Part shown: piece after piece, positions 25,283-36,816 of the stretch | How positions within the stretch are numbered: position 1 is the stretch's first letter | How the letters are laid out: the number at the start of each line of letters is the position of its first letter | Translations under genes and position numbers: made by a program | NCBI GenBank assembly: GCA_000697665.1 | Contig: KL197720.1 | Coordinates: 847,068 to 911,067, forward strand | Direction of reading: 5' to 3' | DNA from: Jaapia argillacea MUCL 33604 | Lineage: Eukaryota; Basidiomycota; Agaricomycetes; Jaapiales; Jaapiaceae | Length of the DNA stretch: 64,000 nt | The notes under the pieces: model-generated | Seen by the model: the letters and a program-made list of their open reading frames with translations, nothing else | Databases searched by the model: none | Told to the model about the DNA's origin: nothing

Positions 25283-28200
25283 ATGGCAGATCGCCATCAC
25301 CAGTTCTCAATGCTGCCTCAGAACTTCAATCCTGCTCTTGTTCAGCAGGCCCAGATGGCCCAACAGCAGCAACAGGGTCAACACCAACAGCCCCCTCAGG
25401 GCGACACTCAGCCGCTTGGCGGTCTTCCCAATCCCGAGCACACTCGCATGTGGCAGCAGATGCAGAATGCTCATCAGCAGCAGCAGCAATTTCGCGCTCA
25501 GGCTCAGGCCATGGGCGGCCAAGGGATGGGCGTCGATGGTATGGCGGCTCTGACACAGCTGAACCCACAGGTATGTTTGCGCCTCCGATAACCTATTCCC
25601 TCTCGATCCCCCTCTCCTTCCTCTTTCCTGATATTTCTATACACGCCCCATACGCTATCGCCCCTCTTCTTGCCACTCTCCATCGGTCCCGTCGTCCGTG
25701 GTTGATTTCCTCCAATTCACTTCTCACTGTTCTGGTCACCTTACGTAACTGACCCTCTTCCTTGACTTCTACCGCCACCCAGATGGCCGACCTTTTACGA
25801 AGTCAAGCCCTAGCTCGCATGCAAGGTGGTCAACAACAACAACAGCAGCAACAACAGCAACAGCAACAACAACAACAACAATTCGGTCTCAGCCATCCGT
25901 CGATGAATGCCCCTGGTCCCTCATCGTCGTTCGACCAGCAGGGTGGCCCCTCCCATCTACCCCAGCAGCTCTTCCAACCCAACTTTGCCAACAATAACCA
26001 ACCAAATCCATCCCAGTTCAATAGCGCACAGTTGTCGGCCGCTCTCGCCTCTCGTAACCCCGGCATGATGCAGGCGCTACAGGCGAATCCAGGCGGTATG
26101 ACCCGCCAGCTCGAACTCATGGTCGCACAGAACCAACAACCCGCCCTCGCCGCTCGTTTGGCCCAAGTTCAACAGCAGCAGTTGATGCAGGGCAACGGTA
26201 ACGGTCAGCCCAGTCAGGAGCTCCCTCCTCAGAATTTCTTTGGTACACCAGCGATGTCAAACATCCCTGAAGGTATTCACGGCAATTCCTCTCACGCCAC
26301 TCACCAGCCCTCCGGCACCATGTCCCAGCAGGCCATGAGGCCGACCAACGCCCAAGGTCAGCAGGTGCCCACGCCCCAGCTGGCACAACTCCTGGATGTC
26401 GCAAGGGCTCTTCTTCAATCAATCAATGCCGATCAGCAGAAGCTATCCCAGCTGACCAACAATCGCGGGGGAAGGACGGAGAAGGAGGTTATGGAGCAGT
26501 TGCAGGCGATTCAGAATGAGATGAACCAGAAGAAATCCAAGTATACCAAACTGCAGCAGGTGATGGCGATGCAGAGTGGGAAGCTGCCGATGCAGAGGCC
26601 ACCTCAACAGGGTAACGGCGGAATGATGTATGTTTGGTGTTCAAGATCGTCATTGCTCTTTGTCTGATTGTTCTTTGTAGGAACCCCATGGGTCCTTCGC
26701 CGGGTCCTCCACAGCAGCAACAAGGCGGTATGGTGCCCGGGCAGAACCAAGGGCCTTGGTTGCCTCAGTCAGGTCAGACTCCGACAATGGCCTTTGCGGG
26801 CGCTCAAGTGCCTCAGGGCTCCCCCCAGATGCCGCCTCAACTTCAAGCCTTCCGTAACCCTCAATCAAGTCCGCAACAATTACCGCAACAACCCAACTTG
26901 GCGCACCACCAGCAACAGCAGCAGCAGCAACAGCAACCACACGCGCAGAATAACCTCACTCTGCAGCAGCGCGCCATGCAGACGCCCCAGCAACTGATGC
27001 AGGGGCAGCACCCGAATCAGTTATCCATCAATAACCCCAACCAACTCCCCGCCCAGCTCCCCTTCCAGATGGCTGGATCGCAGGCTCCTCCTCAGAATCA
27101 GGCTGATCAAAGCCAACAACCAAAACCGTACCCTCCACCTTTGGAGTTAGAAAAATTCCGGGAAGCATATCGTTCGTTCTGCAACCAGAAGAATATCGTT
27201 CCCGACGAGCGATGGCTATCCATAGATAACCGACGGATAGATTTGTATGCGCTTCATCGAGAAGTCATAGGCGCCGGAGGGTTCCAAGCAGTACGTGTTG
27301 TGGTTCTATTTTCCATCATTGAGATCTAACGCCCTGCTTCAGGTTACGCAAAAGGACCTCTGGGCTGATATCGGTGGGAGGATGGGGTTCGTCCAGTTTC
27401 CTAGCGTGTCGGGCGCCGGGAAGGCGGGCCCTGGAGTTGCTCAGACATTGGCGAACATCTACACTGAATATTTGGCCGGATTCGAGCAAGTCTACGTTGT
27501 GATGATGGCCCGGAAGAATGGTGCGCTACCACGACCAACGGCCCAGCAAATGACGACGATGCTCCGCTTTTGCAATCTTTCGATGGCAGAGATGCGAGCT
27601 CAAGGTTTGCCGGAACAATTCGTCCAGTATGTCGAGCAATGGCGACCACAGTTGCAAGCTCGCATTCGGCAACAGGAACAGTTTCGGGGGTCTTTGGGAA
27701 AACCTGGCCAGCCTTCCATGACCGAGCAGGAATTGCAGCGTCGCGTCCCTTCTACTGGTCCCCCCCAGTTCCCCAATGGACAACCGCCGAATTTCAACGG
27801 GGTGCAGAACATGATGCCGAATACCCCTGCCCCGATTCCCAACCAACCCCAAGTTCCGTCTATGGGTGGCATTCCTCCGGGGATGAACATCCCTAATGGC
27901 CAGCCTGACAACCAGATGGTGCGAATGGGGTCGGCTGGTCCACCTCCGAATCTTGTTCAACCAGGTCCACCCCGCCGACCCAACCAAGAGGCCTTGGCGG
28001 CTTCCATGAAGTACGTCGAGGACGTCCGGCGGCGGTTCGTTGAAACCAATCGTAAGTGTTGTCGTCGCATCTATTTGGTACGGCCACTCATCCAATACAG
28101 GGTTCCGAGAGGTTGCGGTTGCCGATGACAAGAGGATGGAGTATCGCGCCATGTTTGAAAGACTGATGCGCCTTTGTGACGATATGGAGCCAAACCTTGC

Positions 28201-29597
28201 CATGTACCGTGTTGTGCTTAGGAGTGACGAAGTTATGAGGAAGTTGGTCATCATTGTCAGTATCAACTTTCGAGCCGCCATATCCTCATCTCACCCTACT
28301 CTTTTCGCAGTGTATGTACAAGCAACAACAACAGACATTGATCTCGTCGGCGACCCCCAAATATGTCATAGAGCTAGAGACATTGCGATCGATGCTGCTG
28401 ATGGTACAGCAAGCCATGGAATCCTTCCACAAGGCTTTGACTAGCATGAATCAGCAGCCGGGTCGAGAGCAGCCACCCCCACCCCCGCCTCAACCCCAAG
28501 CAAATATCCCTCAGCAGGTGCTACAACCACCCCCTCATCCTCCCGTTCCTACTCAGCAACCGCCACACATCCCTCCTCAGTCCCAACGTCCCGTATCCCT
28601 CTTACAGCCACCTCCCCCGAAGAAGAGACCTGCCCAACAACAAAACCTCACCGCACCCGTTGCGTCTACCCCACCTCCTGTCGCATCAGGGTCAACGCCC
28701 AAACCCTCCGCTTCTACACCAAACCCTTCTACTCCCAACAACTCTGCCGCGTCTCCTCAGCCTGGCAAGTCACCGAAGAATAAGGCAGCTACACCCAAGA
28801 CTAAGGCTGCGTCGATATCGAAGCGAAAGCCGTCAATCAAAGCGGTACCTCCTCCCGTTATCGAGCAACAGCCTGCTGCACCAGTGGAAGTCGGTGTCAA
28901 GCGAGAGCGCGAGGAAGACGTGGCCCTGAATGGCCCAGCTCCAAACGGGGCGCCTTCGCCAAAGCGGGCCAAGACTGAATGGGACGGACCTCCCAGCGAG
29001 GCTATCACGAAAAGAGAGGAGATGGTGGAGAACATCAAGACCGACGAAGAAGCCCAGGCATTCTTCGAGCAAATGTCCGACTTGTTGAAGCTGGCGTCAG
29101 GCTCGGAAGGTGCCGAGTCGTGGTCAACAGACATATCTGATACCTTTGAGACCATTCTCAAGGGCTACGGCGGTGGTCCGGAAACCGCAGAAAGCTCAGA
29201 TGCTGGCATCCACCGCTCATCTTCCCCATCACTATCTCGTCCGTCCGCCGCGGCAGACGACTTCGCACAATTTTTCGATTTCTCATCTTTTGCGGCTCTT
29301 GAGGACGACCCCTCGGGATCGAAGGCATCGACGCCGGACTTGGTGCCATCTTCTTCCACCAATCCTAGTCCCGAATCCCAGGCCGAGTCAGACCCTAGTC
29401 ATGGACATACGTTGTCAACGCCGAAGATTGCAGATGCTAAAGTAGCTGTTGATTTTGGAGACAGCGTAGACCCTTTACGTCTTGGGTCATGGGCGGAGAT
29501 TGACGGCGGGGAGGGCGCTTACTATCAATCCGACGGCTGGAAGTGGGAAGGACCTATGCCTACATCCGACCAGCCTTGGGGGATCTCGACATCATAG
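25283..29597 (+). CDS. SWI1: SWI/SNF chromatin-remodelling subunit Swi1 (ARID domain)
   Basis: Swi1 is the ARID subunit of the SWI/SNF nucleosome remodeller. The start at 25283 gives MADRHHQFSMLPQNFNPALV. A very long Gln/Pro/Met/Asn-rich region follows, including a 17-residue polyQ (25831-25881) and a second Q-run near 26911-26937. The ARID domain spans roughly 27145-27500 over an intron: LELEKFREAYRSFCNQKNIV, GAGGFQAVTQKDLWADIGGR and LANIYTEYLAGFEQVYVVMM. Downstream are a conserved helical stretch (MEYRAMFERLMRLCDDMEPN), a Pro-rich spacer, a basic segment (KRKPSIKAVPP, KRAKTEW) and an acidic C-terminus ending WKWEGPMPTSDQPWG. About six introns are inferred. Gln-rich N-termini of this kind underlie the yeast [SWI+] prion; whether this protein behaves so is unknown. 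Confidence 0.9.
25831..25881 (+). repeat. CAA/CAG microsatellite coding polyglutamine in SWI1
   Basis: Seventeen uninterrupted Gln codons, mixed CAA and CAG. The mixture slows slippage. Such tracts commonly vary in length between strains. Confidence 0.9.
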
Positions 29598-29998
29598 CCT
29601 TGTTTTCTTGTTCATTATTTTCCCCTCTTTTTTTTGGATCTCTTGCTTCATCTTTGTGGAATGTATCCCTTTATGATATGCACTCACTATTTCAGGATGG
29701 GATGGTTGCTTTTTGTTTATTCTTCAATTTTTGTCGTGTTGCTTCCTCCCCCCTTTCTTCTCATTCGCTGCTGCAACTTGCTATCCTCATGATTCTTCCT
29801 CTCTGTGCTGTGTTGTACTATTATTCGCTGTTGTTTTTGCTATCGATGCCTTGCCCGCGATCACTGAAGGGAAGAGTTTCGATAGGGATCGAATGGATTG
29901 ATAATGACAGTATAGACAAGAATGTCCCACCAGAATATCGATACAACATGGGTGAAAGGATATAGATACAATGATGCAAAAAATCGACCCTATAAGAC
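29598..29998. other. Intergenic: convergent 3' ends of SWI1 and SAF4
   Basis: About 400 bp, rich in T runs (TTTTTTTTGG near 29628) then A-rich; two 3' UTRs meet here. No gene seen. Confidence 0.45.
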
Positions 29999-31168
29999 TC
30001 ATCTCTTATGACTCGCATGGCGGGCGGTGTTTTCTAGTATTCGAGTGCGTAAAGAAGCGAGGGCAGTCGAACCTGAAGCTTTGGAGTTGGTCTTGGATGC
30101 GTGTCTTGACGTTGAAGCAACACTAGAGGGTATCGAGCCGATTTCAACACCTATTCGCCGCCTCTTTGCGCTCTGCTCCCGCAGTATTCGACGACCCTTC
30201 TCCCATTCCTCCTTGGCCTCTTTCTTGCTCCCCTCATCATCTCTGATCAGCTTCAGCTCTTCCGGTAGTCCATATTTCCCCTTCAGAGAATCATCCAGCT
30301 CCTGTAATCCCTTCTCTACTTTCTTCTCCTCCCGAAATCGTTTTCGAACTTTACGCGACAGTTCGTATGGATCCAACGTGTATTGTTCTGAGAGGGCTTG
30401 GAGTTGCTCTAGTCGGGGGGCTTGAACCTTGGTGAGATGGTTCTGGGCATCGGTGGTCTTCTCGAGTGTAGCTAGGGGGTCGACAGGAGCTTCGTTCTTC
30501 TCGGTATCTTAGAGACCGCTCGTGAGCATGTTGCTGCCTGACACATCGAGGACAACGACTCACCGTGGACGGCGAATCCACCATTCTCTTCCGGATCCCA
30601 CTCTTCGTCCTTCTGTCGAGCTCCGGAGACGACAACGTAACGAGTATTCTGAGAAACACTAGGGTCAAGACTTGTTGGGGGATAGAGTTGATATCTCACA
30701 CCTTCGGGTCTGTCTGAATCTCAAACCATCCACTGCAAAGATGACACTTGCAACGAAACGAGAATATGGGCGTTGAGTAGTAAGATCCAATCTTCTTCTT
30801 CTCTGCATTGTATCGGACACCCATTCCAATGTGTGCCTCGCAGTGACCACTGTGTACGCCGAGGTGAGTGAGGACCAAAGACTGAACTGCGGCGACATTA
30901 AACATACCACCAGATGTTGAATGGGAGTTCAAAGCGGGTGATGAGAATACCCTGGTCAATCTTGCGTGCCCTGTCACCCAAAGCATGCTTGCCTAGGGTT
31001 GTTCTCCTCAGTAAACCGTGACGGGAGTGAGTTAGCGATCCATACCTCGATATGAGTTGAGACTGCCATGCTTCTCAGGATCAAAGTCCGGAGGATAGTA
31101 CTTGTTGGATCCTGGGAAGCATTCAACAAATGATCGTCACGAGAGAGAGATATAGACTCACCCTGCAT
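29999..31168 (-). CDS. Splicing factor of the Yju2/CWC16 family, CCDC130/Saf4 type
   Basis: Proteins of this family join the spliceosome around the catalytic steps. Exon 1 codes only for MQG and part of the next codon (31168 to about 31162). Exon 2 gives SNKYYPPDFDPEKHGSLNSY, then RARKIDQGILITRFELPFNI. The zinc-binding core is seen as WCGGCEAHIGMGVRYNAEKK and FRCKCHLCSGWFEIQTDPK. The next exon reads NTRYVVVSGARQKDEEWDPE. The C-terminal exon (30376-29999) is helical and charged (DPYELSRKVRKRFREEKKVE) and ends RHASHKR. The form MGVRYNAEKKK..GSYYSTPI and the C-terminal RKRFREEKK fit CCDC130/Saf4 better than Yju2 itself. It shares a 240-bp divergent promoter with ribosomal protein uS10. Confidence 0.88.
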
Positions 31169-31409
31169 GCTGTTTCTGAGTTGGTGGTTATTTCGAACTC
31201 ACTCAGTCACTGCCGATAAGTCGACTCAGCCACAGCGTGCGAATGAGCCTCGGCAGATCCCGAAAGTTTGGGATATGGCAAACTCTATTTTATCCTACCA
31301 TCCACACAACCACTTCAAAGGTCCGTCCACAATCTTTCCTCTAATTCCCCGTCAAGATCGCTAACTCTCGCCCTAATAGTTACCCCTAGTCACCTCCTGA
31401 CTCCTAACA
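31169..31409. promoter_or_regulatory. Short divergent promoter of SAF4-like and RPS20
   Basis: 241 bp between head-to-head start codons. The right half is C/T-rich (TCTTTCCTCTAATTCCCC), typical of fungal ribosomal-protein leaders. No TATA box is obvious. Confidence 0.5.
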
Positions 31410-31943
31410 ATGAGTTACGTCGCTAAGGGTGAAAAAGAATACGATGCCACCGGTGCCCCCGTGCCCCAGGCTAAAATCCACAAAATCAGGATTACCTTGA
31501 CCTCCAGCAACGTCAAGAACTTGGAGAAGTGTGAGCTCAGATTACTCTAGAATTTTTCTTCAACTGACCTACCCATAGTCTCCGGTGACTTGATCGCCCG
31601 CGCCAAGGACAAGCAGCTTCGTGTTAAGGGACCCGTCCGTCTTCCCACCAAGGTCCTCAAGATCACCACACGCAAATCTGTAAGTTACTCTTTTTGTATT
31701 GTTTACGTCCGGAAGTGCTGACATGACCCGTCCAATCAGCCTTGTGGTGAGGGTTCGAAGACCTGGGATCGGTATGAGCTTAAGATCCACAAGAGGTTGA
31801 TCGACTTGCACTCCTCCAGCGAAATTGTCAAGCAAATCGTCAGTGCTCAATTATTCTTCCCTTCCTGATCCCGTCTGATATTTACGCAGACCAGCATCAG
31901 CTTGGAGCCCGGTGTCGAGGTCGAAGTCACCATCTCAGCATAG
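31410..31943 (+). CDS. RPS20: Small-subunit ribosomal protein uS10 (Rps20)
   Basis: uS10 is part of the 40S head. Four exons give a protein of about 117 residues, the usual length: [15 protein letters not shown], then [80 protein letters not shown] and a C-terminus [20 protein letters not shown] ending at TAG 31941-31943. The three introns are each about 45-60 nt, with standard ends. All core residues of the family are present and the gene is clearly functional. Confidence 0.97.
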
Positions 31944-32235
31944 ATGCCGCTGCACGATATTATCACGCCCATGTATGCATTATCTGTATGACAACATGGT
32001 TACTTCCCAGACAGTTCCTTCCGTTGGCCCCCTCTCACAATAGCGAGACTTTCCCGCCTTCCTCATCCTTTTGCTGTTATTGGACATGCAAATTAAGCAG
32101 CGAATTTCAACACCTCTCAGGGCCCTTCCGCCACTCCCCCCTCCAAGGGAGCGTTACCTCCCTTCGATCGTTCTCCAGAGCCTCGTTGCATCCCTTTCAT
32201 CACCGTGCTCGTCAGGTATCCCTCGCTGACGACCA

Positions 32236-32269
32236 TGACGTCACAACAAATGTGAACCGCTCATATATA
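32236..32269 (+). promoter_or_regulatory. CRE-like palindrome and TATA-like box upstream of the PEP-mutase family gene
   Basis: TGACGTCA at 32236-32243 is a perfect CRE/ATF-type bZIP site. ATATATA at 32263-32269 lies about 55-60 bp before the chosen ATG at 32325. The spacing suggests the core promoter of the downstream gene, perhaps under bZIP control; that is inference. Confidence 0.5.
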
Positions 32270-32324
32270 CTGACCTTTGCATCGACGAGTTCCATACACC
32301 CTAGCTGGAAGCCTCGTATTCAAG

Positions 32325-33424
32325 ATGCAGTCTACGGCAGACCCTCCGAATCTCAGCAAATTCAACATGGCGAAACGCCTGCGAGAGCAGCTGAAACAGC
32401 CAGGCTGTCTGATAGGACCTGGAGTATTCGACGGAATCTCTGCCCATGTAGCGAATTCAGTCGGCTTTGACTTCCTCTATCTCGCGGGAAGTGGTTCATC
32501 AGGGAGCTTTTGCGGCGAGGCGAGCTTTCTGTCATTGTCATGCAAATACCCCAGTTAATATATGGCAAAAGCCCGATCTCTCGGTCATGACTGCCACTGA
32601 GTTTGCCCAGCTCGCCCGTATGATAGTCGAGGTATCCGATGTGCCTGTCGTTGCGGATGCAGACACAGGATTCGGCGGTCCCCTCAACGTCGCTCGGACA
32701 ATCGCCATGTACGAAGCAGCCGGTCTCGCAGGCTGTCACATCGAAGATCAAGCCTTCCCAAAACGTTGTGGACAACTCGATGGCAAAGACGTCGTCGATA
32801 TCGACACCTACACCGAACGAATCGCCGCTGCCGTGAAAGCACGCCGGAACCCTGATTTCGTGATTATTGCTCGAACGGATGCAAGGAATGCTGTTCAGTT
32901 TGGAGGACCGAAGGCTGGGGAACATGCTTTTGAGGAAGGGGTGAAGAGGTTGAAGGCGGCGCTTGATGCTGGTGCCGATGTGGCGTTTATGGAGAGTCCG
33001 AGGGGAAAAGAGGAGTGCGGACGACTGGTAAAGGCGTTACAGGGCAAACCCGTGTTGATCAACGTCCTCCCTGATGTGAGTTCCTAACGTACTTTCCGTT
33101 TCTCCGATACGTAACTGACCAGCATACCATCAGGGTTTGACGGGCAATATCACGACAAAGGACTGCAACGAACTTGGATTCAAGATGGCCATCTATCCCT
33201 GCACGGGGTTCATTCCCGCGATGTTGGCCATGCAGCGATCATACCAAATGTTGAAAACGTTTGGTACTGATTTGGAGGCATGCGAGGGACACAACATCAA
33301 GAACTTCTTTGAGCAGATGGGCCTGAAGGCTGCGTTCGAGTTTGATCAGGGAGTCGAACAGTTCGTTAAGAAGGATGTGCCGGAAGCCAAGTACGAGAAG
33401 TTGACCCACGATCAACTGTTCTGA
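32325..33424 (+). CDS. PEP mutase/isocitrate lyase superfamily enzyme
   Basis: Members cleave or rearrange C-C or C-P bonds in 2-oxo and dicarboxylic acids (methylisocitrate lyase, oxaloacetate hydrolase, carboxyPEP mutase types). The TIM-barrel signatures are GPGVFDGISAHVANSVGFDF, DVPVVADADTGFGG (metal-binding Asp residues), AGCHIEDQAFPKRCG (the KRCG active-site loop), FVIIARTDARNAV and LGFKMAIYPCTGFIPAMLAM. In the active-site loop CGQL replaces the common CGHL, so the exact substrate is uncertain. Start: ATG at 32325 (MQSTADPPNLSKFNMAKRLR); 32277 and 32370 are alternatives. The first intron (32520-32571) appears to be of GC..AG type. The second lies near 33075-33132 before GLTGNITTKD. Confidence 0.83.
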
Positions 33425-33620
33425 AGGTCCAGGTGTTTCTGATGAGACGTTGATGGGCCTGAGTAGTAGACTGTTGTACAATAGTCGCATGCGTTGGACA
33501 ATCTGGAGCGTTTCACAAGCTCTCAAATCTCAGTCGCAGTGATGGAACAAGAATCGACGAACAACACAGGGCTACCGAAGAATCACGAAAGGTTGCAGAG
33601 TAGGGTCAACACCAACCCCA

Positions 33621-35022
33621 TCAGACGGTGCTGACAATTCCGACCTTTACAAGGGGACCTGAAAGTACGCAGGTTCGGCTCGAAACGAGACCCCGCACCT
33701 CGACGTGGCGAGGGTAGGCAGAATGGCGAGAAATTGGGGAGGGACCAGTCGTCAAGTTACCCTTGCTGTACAGCTCCAGGTTCCGCAAGGACCTTCCCGA
33801 AACGGTAAGAACAGGGAACGACGGACCGAAGTGGTTGGAATCACGGATGAAGAGTGATAAGCCATTATTCGGAGGAGGAGAGCGACGCGAGCCGCCGAGA
33901 CGGTGGGGGGGGGGGGGGGGGGGGGGGGGGNNNNNNNNNNNNNNNNNNNNNNNNNNNNNNNNNNNNNNNNNNNNNNNNNNNNNNNNNNNNNNNNNNNNNN
34001 NNNNNNNNNNNNNNNNNNNNNNNNNNNNNNNNNNNNNNNNNNNNNNNNNNNNNNNNNNNNNNNNNNNNNNNNNNNNNNNNNNNNNNNNNNNNNNNNNNNN
34101 NNNNNNNNNNNNNNNNNNNNNNNNNNNNNNNNNNNNNNNNNNNNNNNNNNNNNNNNNNNNNNNNNNNNNNNNNNNNNNNNNNNNNNNNNNNNNNNNNNNN
34201 NNNNNNNNNNNNNNNNNNNNNNNNNNNNNNNNNNNNNNNNNNNNNNNNNNNNNNNNNNNNNNNNNNNNNNNNNNNNNNNNNNNNNNNNNNNNNNNNNNNN
34301 NNNNNNNNNNNNNNNNNNNNNNNNNNNNNNNNNNNNNNNNGGGGGGGGGGGGGATGAAGTCGCAAAGGACAAGGCCCTTCAGACGCGGGATGCATCTGTG
34401 ATGCGGATGTGGGGTTGTAGGAGATGGACCCTGGATAAAGATACAAGTGCTCCAGATCCGTCCACCTGGCCACGAGCTGGAACAAATCCTCGAGTTCACA
34501 GAAGGTTGGAGAAGGGCGGACACGTTGCAGAGAATGTATTCTTGTCCCCGGCAGGATGCAAAGCGGTCGAAGTCTGCACCCAGCCGGAGCAGAGAGGTAC
34601 TGATGTCGAGAATGTCGCGAATACGTTGCCAGCCGGATATGTTGGACATTGTGACAATAACATCAGGCTCTGATTCGGGACAATGATGGTTTCCGAAGTC
34701 GAGGCTTCGAATGAGGCACGCGAGCGCTGCTTCCCAGCTAACCAAAAGGTGACCCCATCGCTCTGGATGGAGACATAGTGGTAGAGAATAGCGATGGCTG
34801 TCTGTGACCGATGCTTGTTGACGCAAGCAACTCCCAAAAGCGCAGCACGTGATTGTCCAATGGGTTTGTGGCCGTCACTGCATGGAAAGGGTGTTTCCGA
34901 AGAGGCATGGACAAGGGGTTACCCAATCAGGAGGTTTGCGTACGTCGAGTGAGCCCGTAACGAGAAAGTGGAAAAATTGGCGGGGGGAGTTCCTGCGGCA
35001 GGGAGGCAGCATCAAGGGACAT
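33621..35022 (-). pseudogene. F-box-like gene, frameshifted and interrupted by the assembly gap
   Basis: At 35022 a reading frame begins MSLDAASLPQELPPPIFPLS, an F-box-type start. After a probable intron it continues in one frame with RAALLGVACVNKHRSQTAIA and ILYHYVSIQSDGV, typical of basidiomycete F-box proteins. Coding sense then jumps to another frame (EAALACLIRSLDFGNHHCPE, WQRIRDILDISTSLLRLGAD) and again to a third (FCELEDLFQLVARWTDLEHL) with no good splice sites between. It then enters the 410-N gap. Left of the gap a minus-strand remnant (GRSLRNLELYSKGNL) could be its C-terminal part. Either this is a decayed gene or sequence quality is poor beside the gap. Its neighbour is also F-box-like. 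Confidence 0.5.
33905..34353. other. Assembly gap (410 N) with poly-G on both sides
   Basis: G runs occupy 33905-33930 and 34341-34353, with N at 33931-34340. Any translated product across this segment is meaningless. The G runs may be real or artefacts at read ends. Confidence 0.97.
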
Positions 35023-35346
35023 GGTGCAAGAGTAGTGACGGAGTGCTCGATTCGGCCAGCGTTGCAACCAAAATGTGCCACGATATCATATTCTGCTCCA
35101 ATTGCAACATCCGTATCAGAGGGGAAAATTAGATAAAGAGAGAGATGAGACCAACATTTAAGTAACTGAGGAAGGGTTGGGCCGCGTCGTACAAGCAACT
35201 CTAACCGAGTAGTGGCTGTGTCCATATACTATCCTGTTGACTTCCGGTTGCCTCAACTTCAGGTAGCGCTCGTCGAAAAGTAGAATTTCTGCATTCCTCG
35301 ACTCCAGAGCATCTCATTGCAAAGTAGCCGAGTCAGATGACGACGT

Positions 35347-36527
35347 TCAATCATCGGACTCATCCCACCACTGACCCAAACCACCGGAAATTCTGTTCAA
35401 CCACAATCCTCTGGCTTCCTCAACATTCCCGTCGATGTCTGGCTCCCAAAACTTGGACGGTACCAGCACAACTTCTGGTCGGTCTGCGGCGATCGCTTGA
35501 AACTGATCCAAAAGCGTGACAAGGCGCGCCGCAGAGTGTATCCGATAGAAGGGTAGGCGCGGTTGAATAATGCACTTTTGCAAGGAGCGAGGTGGATGGA
35601 GGGGTTGTATAGGATTTAGGGAAGGGTCTGGTGTTTTTAGTAACTCTCTGAGGGACCCTGCAACGGTATGTGCACTTTCAGGACCTGAGGAAAATAGGTG
35701 GGTGAGGGCAGGTGAGGCGTTCACGAGGCTGGCAACACGTTCATAACTATAATGGCCACCTCCAATGTATAATCTTCGAAGGGCGGGAAGCGACCGCTGG
35801 GGGGTTGAGGAGTAGTGCCATTGTTGCCGACCTTCCCTGGTAGCAAAGAGGGTGAAGTCTTGGAGCACAGGGTGGGTCAGATGCGGTAAAGGAACCTCCC
35901 ATGGTTCAGGCATAACCATGGTCAAATTTTCGAGACCCGCTGCGACCCGAGCGAAGATTATGGCCATACAATCGCTCATATCCCTCCGCGCTGCGTCACT
36001 GGTACGTTTCCTCGCCCAGTCCGACTGGACTGCAGCTATGGAGAGTAAACCAGATATCCAGAGGAAATCAACCTCTATTGAATGAAAGGCAACCTAGCGT
36101 GACTTACGCGCAGCTGGTTTGGCAGGTCTCAGGGAGAGCAGACCCATACGATCTCCCTTTTTGAGACGAGGGTGGCAGTCGATCTGTAATGGTGAGAGCA
36201 GTACTTGACGCATGCGTTGTGTCCAAGATGAGACGGGGGAGCGTGTCCCTGGGAGATCATAGCATGACAGAAACAGATTCCGAACGAGAATATCGGGTAT
36301 GAATCAAGCACTACTAGGAAGTTATTCATCTGTGTTGGTCCGTCCAGAGCGACAGATTGGTACTTAAAGGCTTTCGACGCTTCACTGATGTATCGGGATA
36401 CGAGAGAGAGGGACCTCCCTGTAAAGCCACCATCGACGCAGGCGAACATGAAGATGTATTCACAGATTTCTGGAGGGCAGGTGCCAAGTGTTGGGGGACG
36501 AAAAACGCGTTCGTTCGTTCTGTACAT
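35347..36527 (-). CDS. F-box/LRR-like protein, with a probable one-base frameshift
   Basis: F-box proteins recruit substrates to SCF ubiquitin ligases; mushrooms have large, variable sets. The start at 36527 gives MYRTNERVFRPPTLGTCPPE, then ICEYIFMFACVD, and LSLVSRYISEASKAFKYQSV as the F-box-like region. After VVLDSY the frame seems to shift by one base: PDILVRNLFLSCYDLPGTRS continues in a different frame at about 36290. An intron near 36118-36081 joins to RRDMSDCMAIIFARVAAGLE. The long C-terminal exon (35979-35347) holds leucine-rich-type text (LENLTMVMPEPWEVPLPHLT) and ends SGGLGQWWDESDD. The frameshift may be an assembly error or mark a young pseudogene. Confidence 0.6.
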
Positions 36528-36718
36528 CGGTGAGGTCGACAAGTTAGATCTCCCACGACCAAGTCGGTGCACGACTTGGTGTACTTACGATTTGCGACTT
36601 GGTCTTACACCATGACTGCGACATCGCCTTGCGATCTTGTCGGTGATCTCACCAACACTTGTCTTGTCTCGCAAGTTAGAAATTGTTCATGGCACCACCT
36701 ATGACTTTGACCGCCCGG

Positions 36719-36726
36719 TATAAAAG
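36719..36726 (+). promoter_or_regulatory. TATA box of the farnesyl diphosphate synthase gene
   Basis: TATAAAAG lies about 90 bp before the ATG at 36817, a normal distance for fungal core promoters. No other gene is near on this strand. Confidence 0.65.
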
Positions 36727-36816
36727 AGTTTCAAAAGCAATATTGTGCCCCCACCGCATCCCTTGGATCCCGCCCTTCTGCGGATAGCTTTGACTCCCAA
36801 ATATCTTGATCAAACT

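Noticed and set aside
27526-28281. 251-codon minus frame within SWI1
   Set aside because: It is antisense to the conserved ARID-containing gene and reflects codon composition.
33621-34826. Long open frames across the gap on both strands
   Set aside because: They consist mostly of N-derived X residues and poly-Gly or poly-Pro from the G runs.
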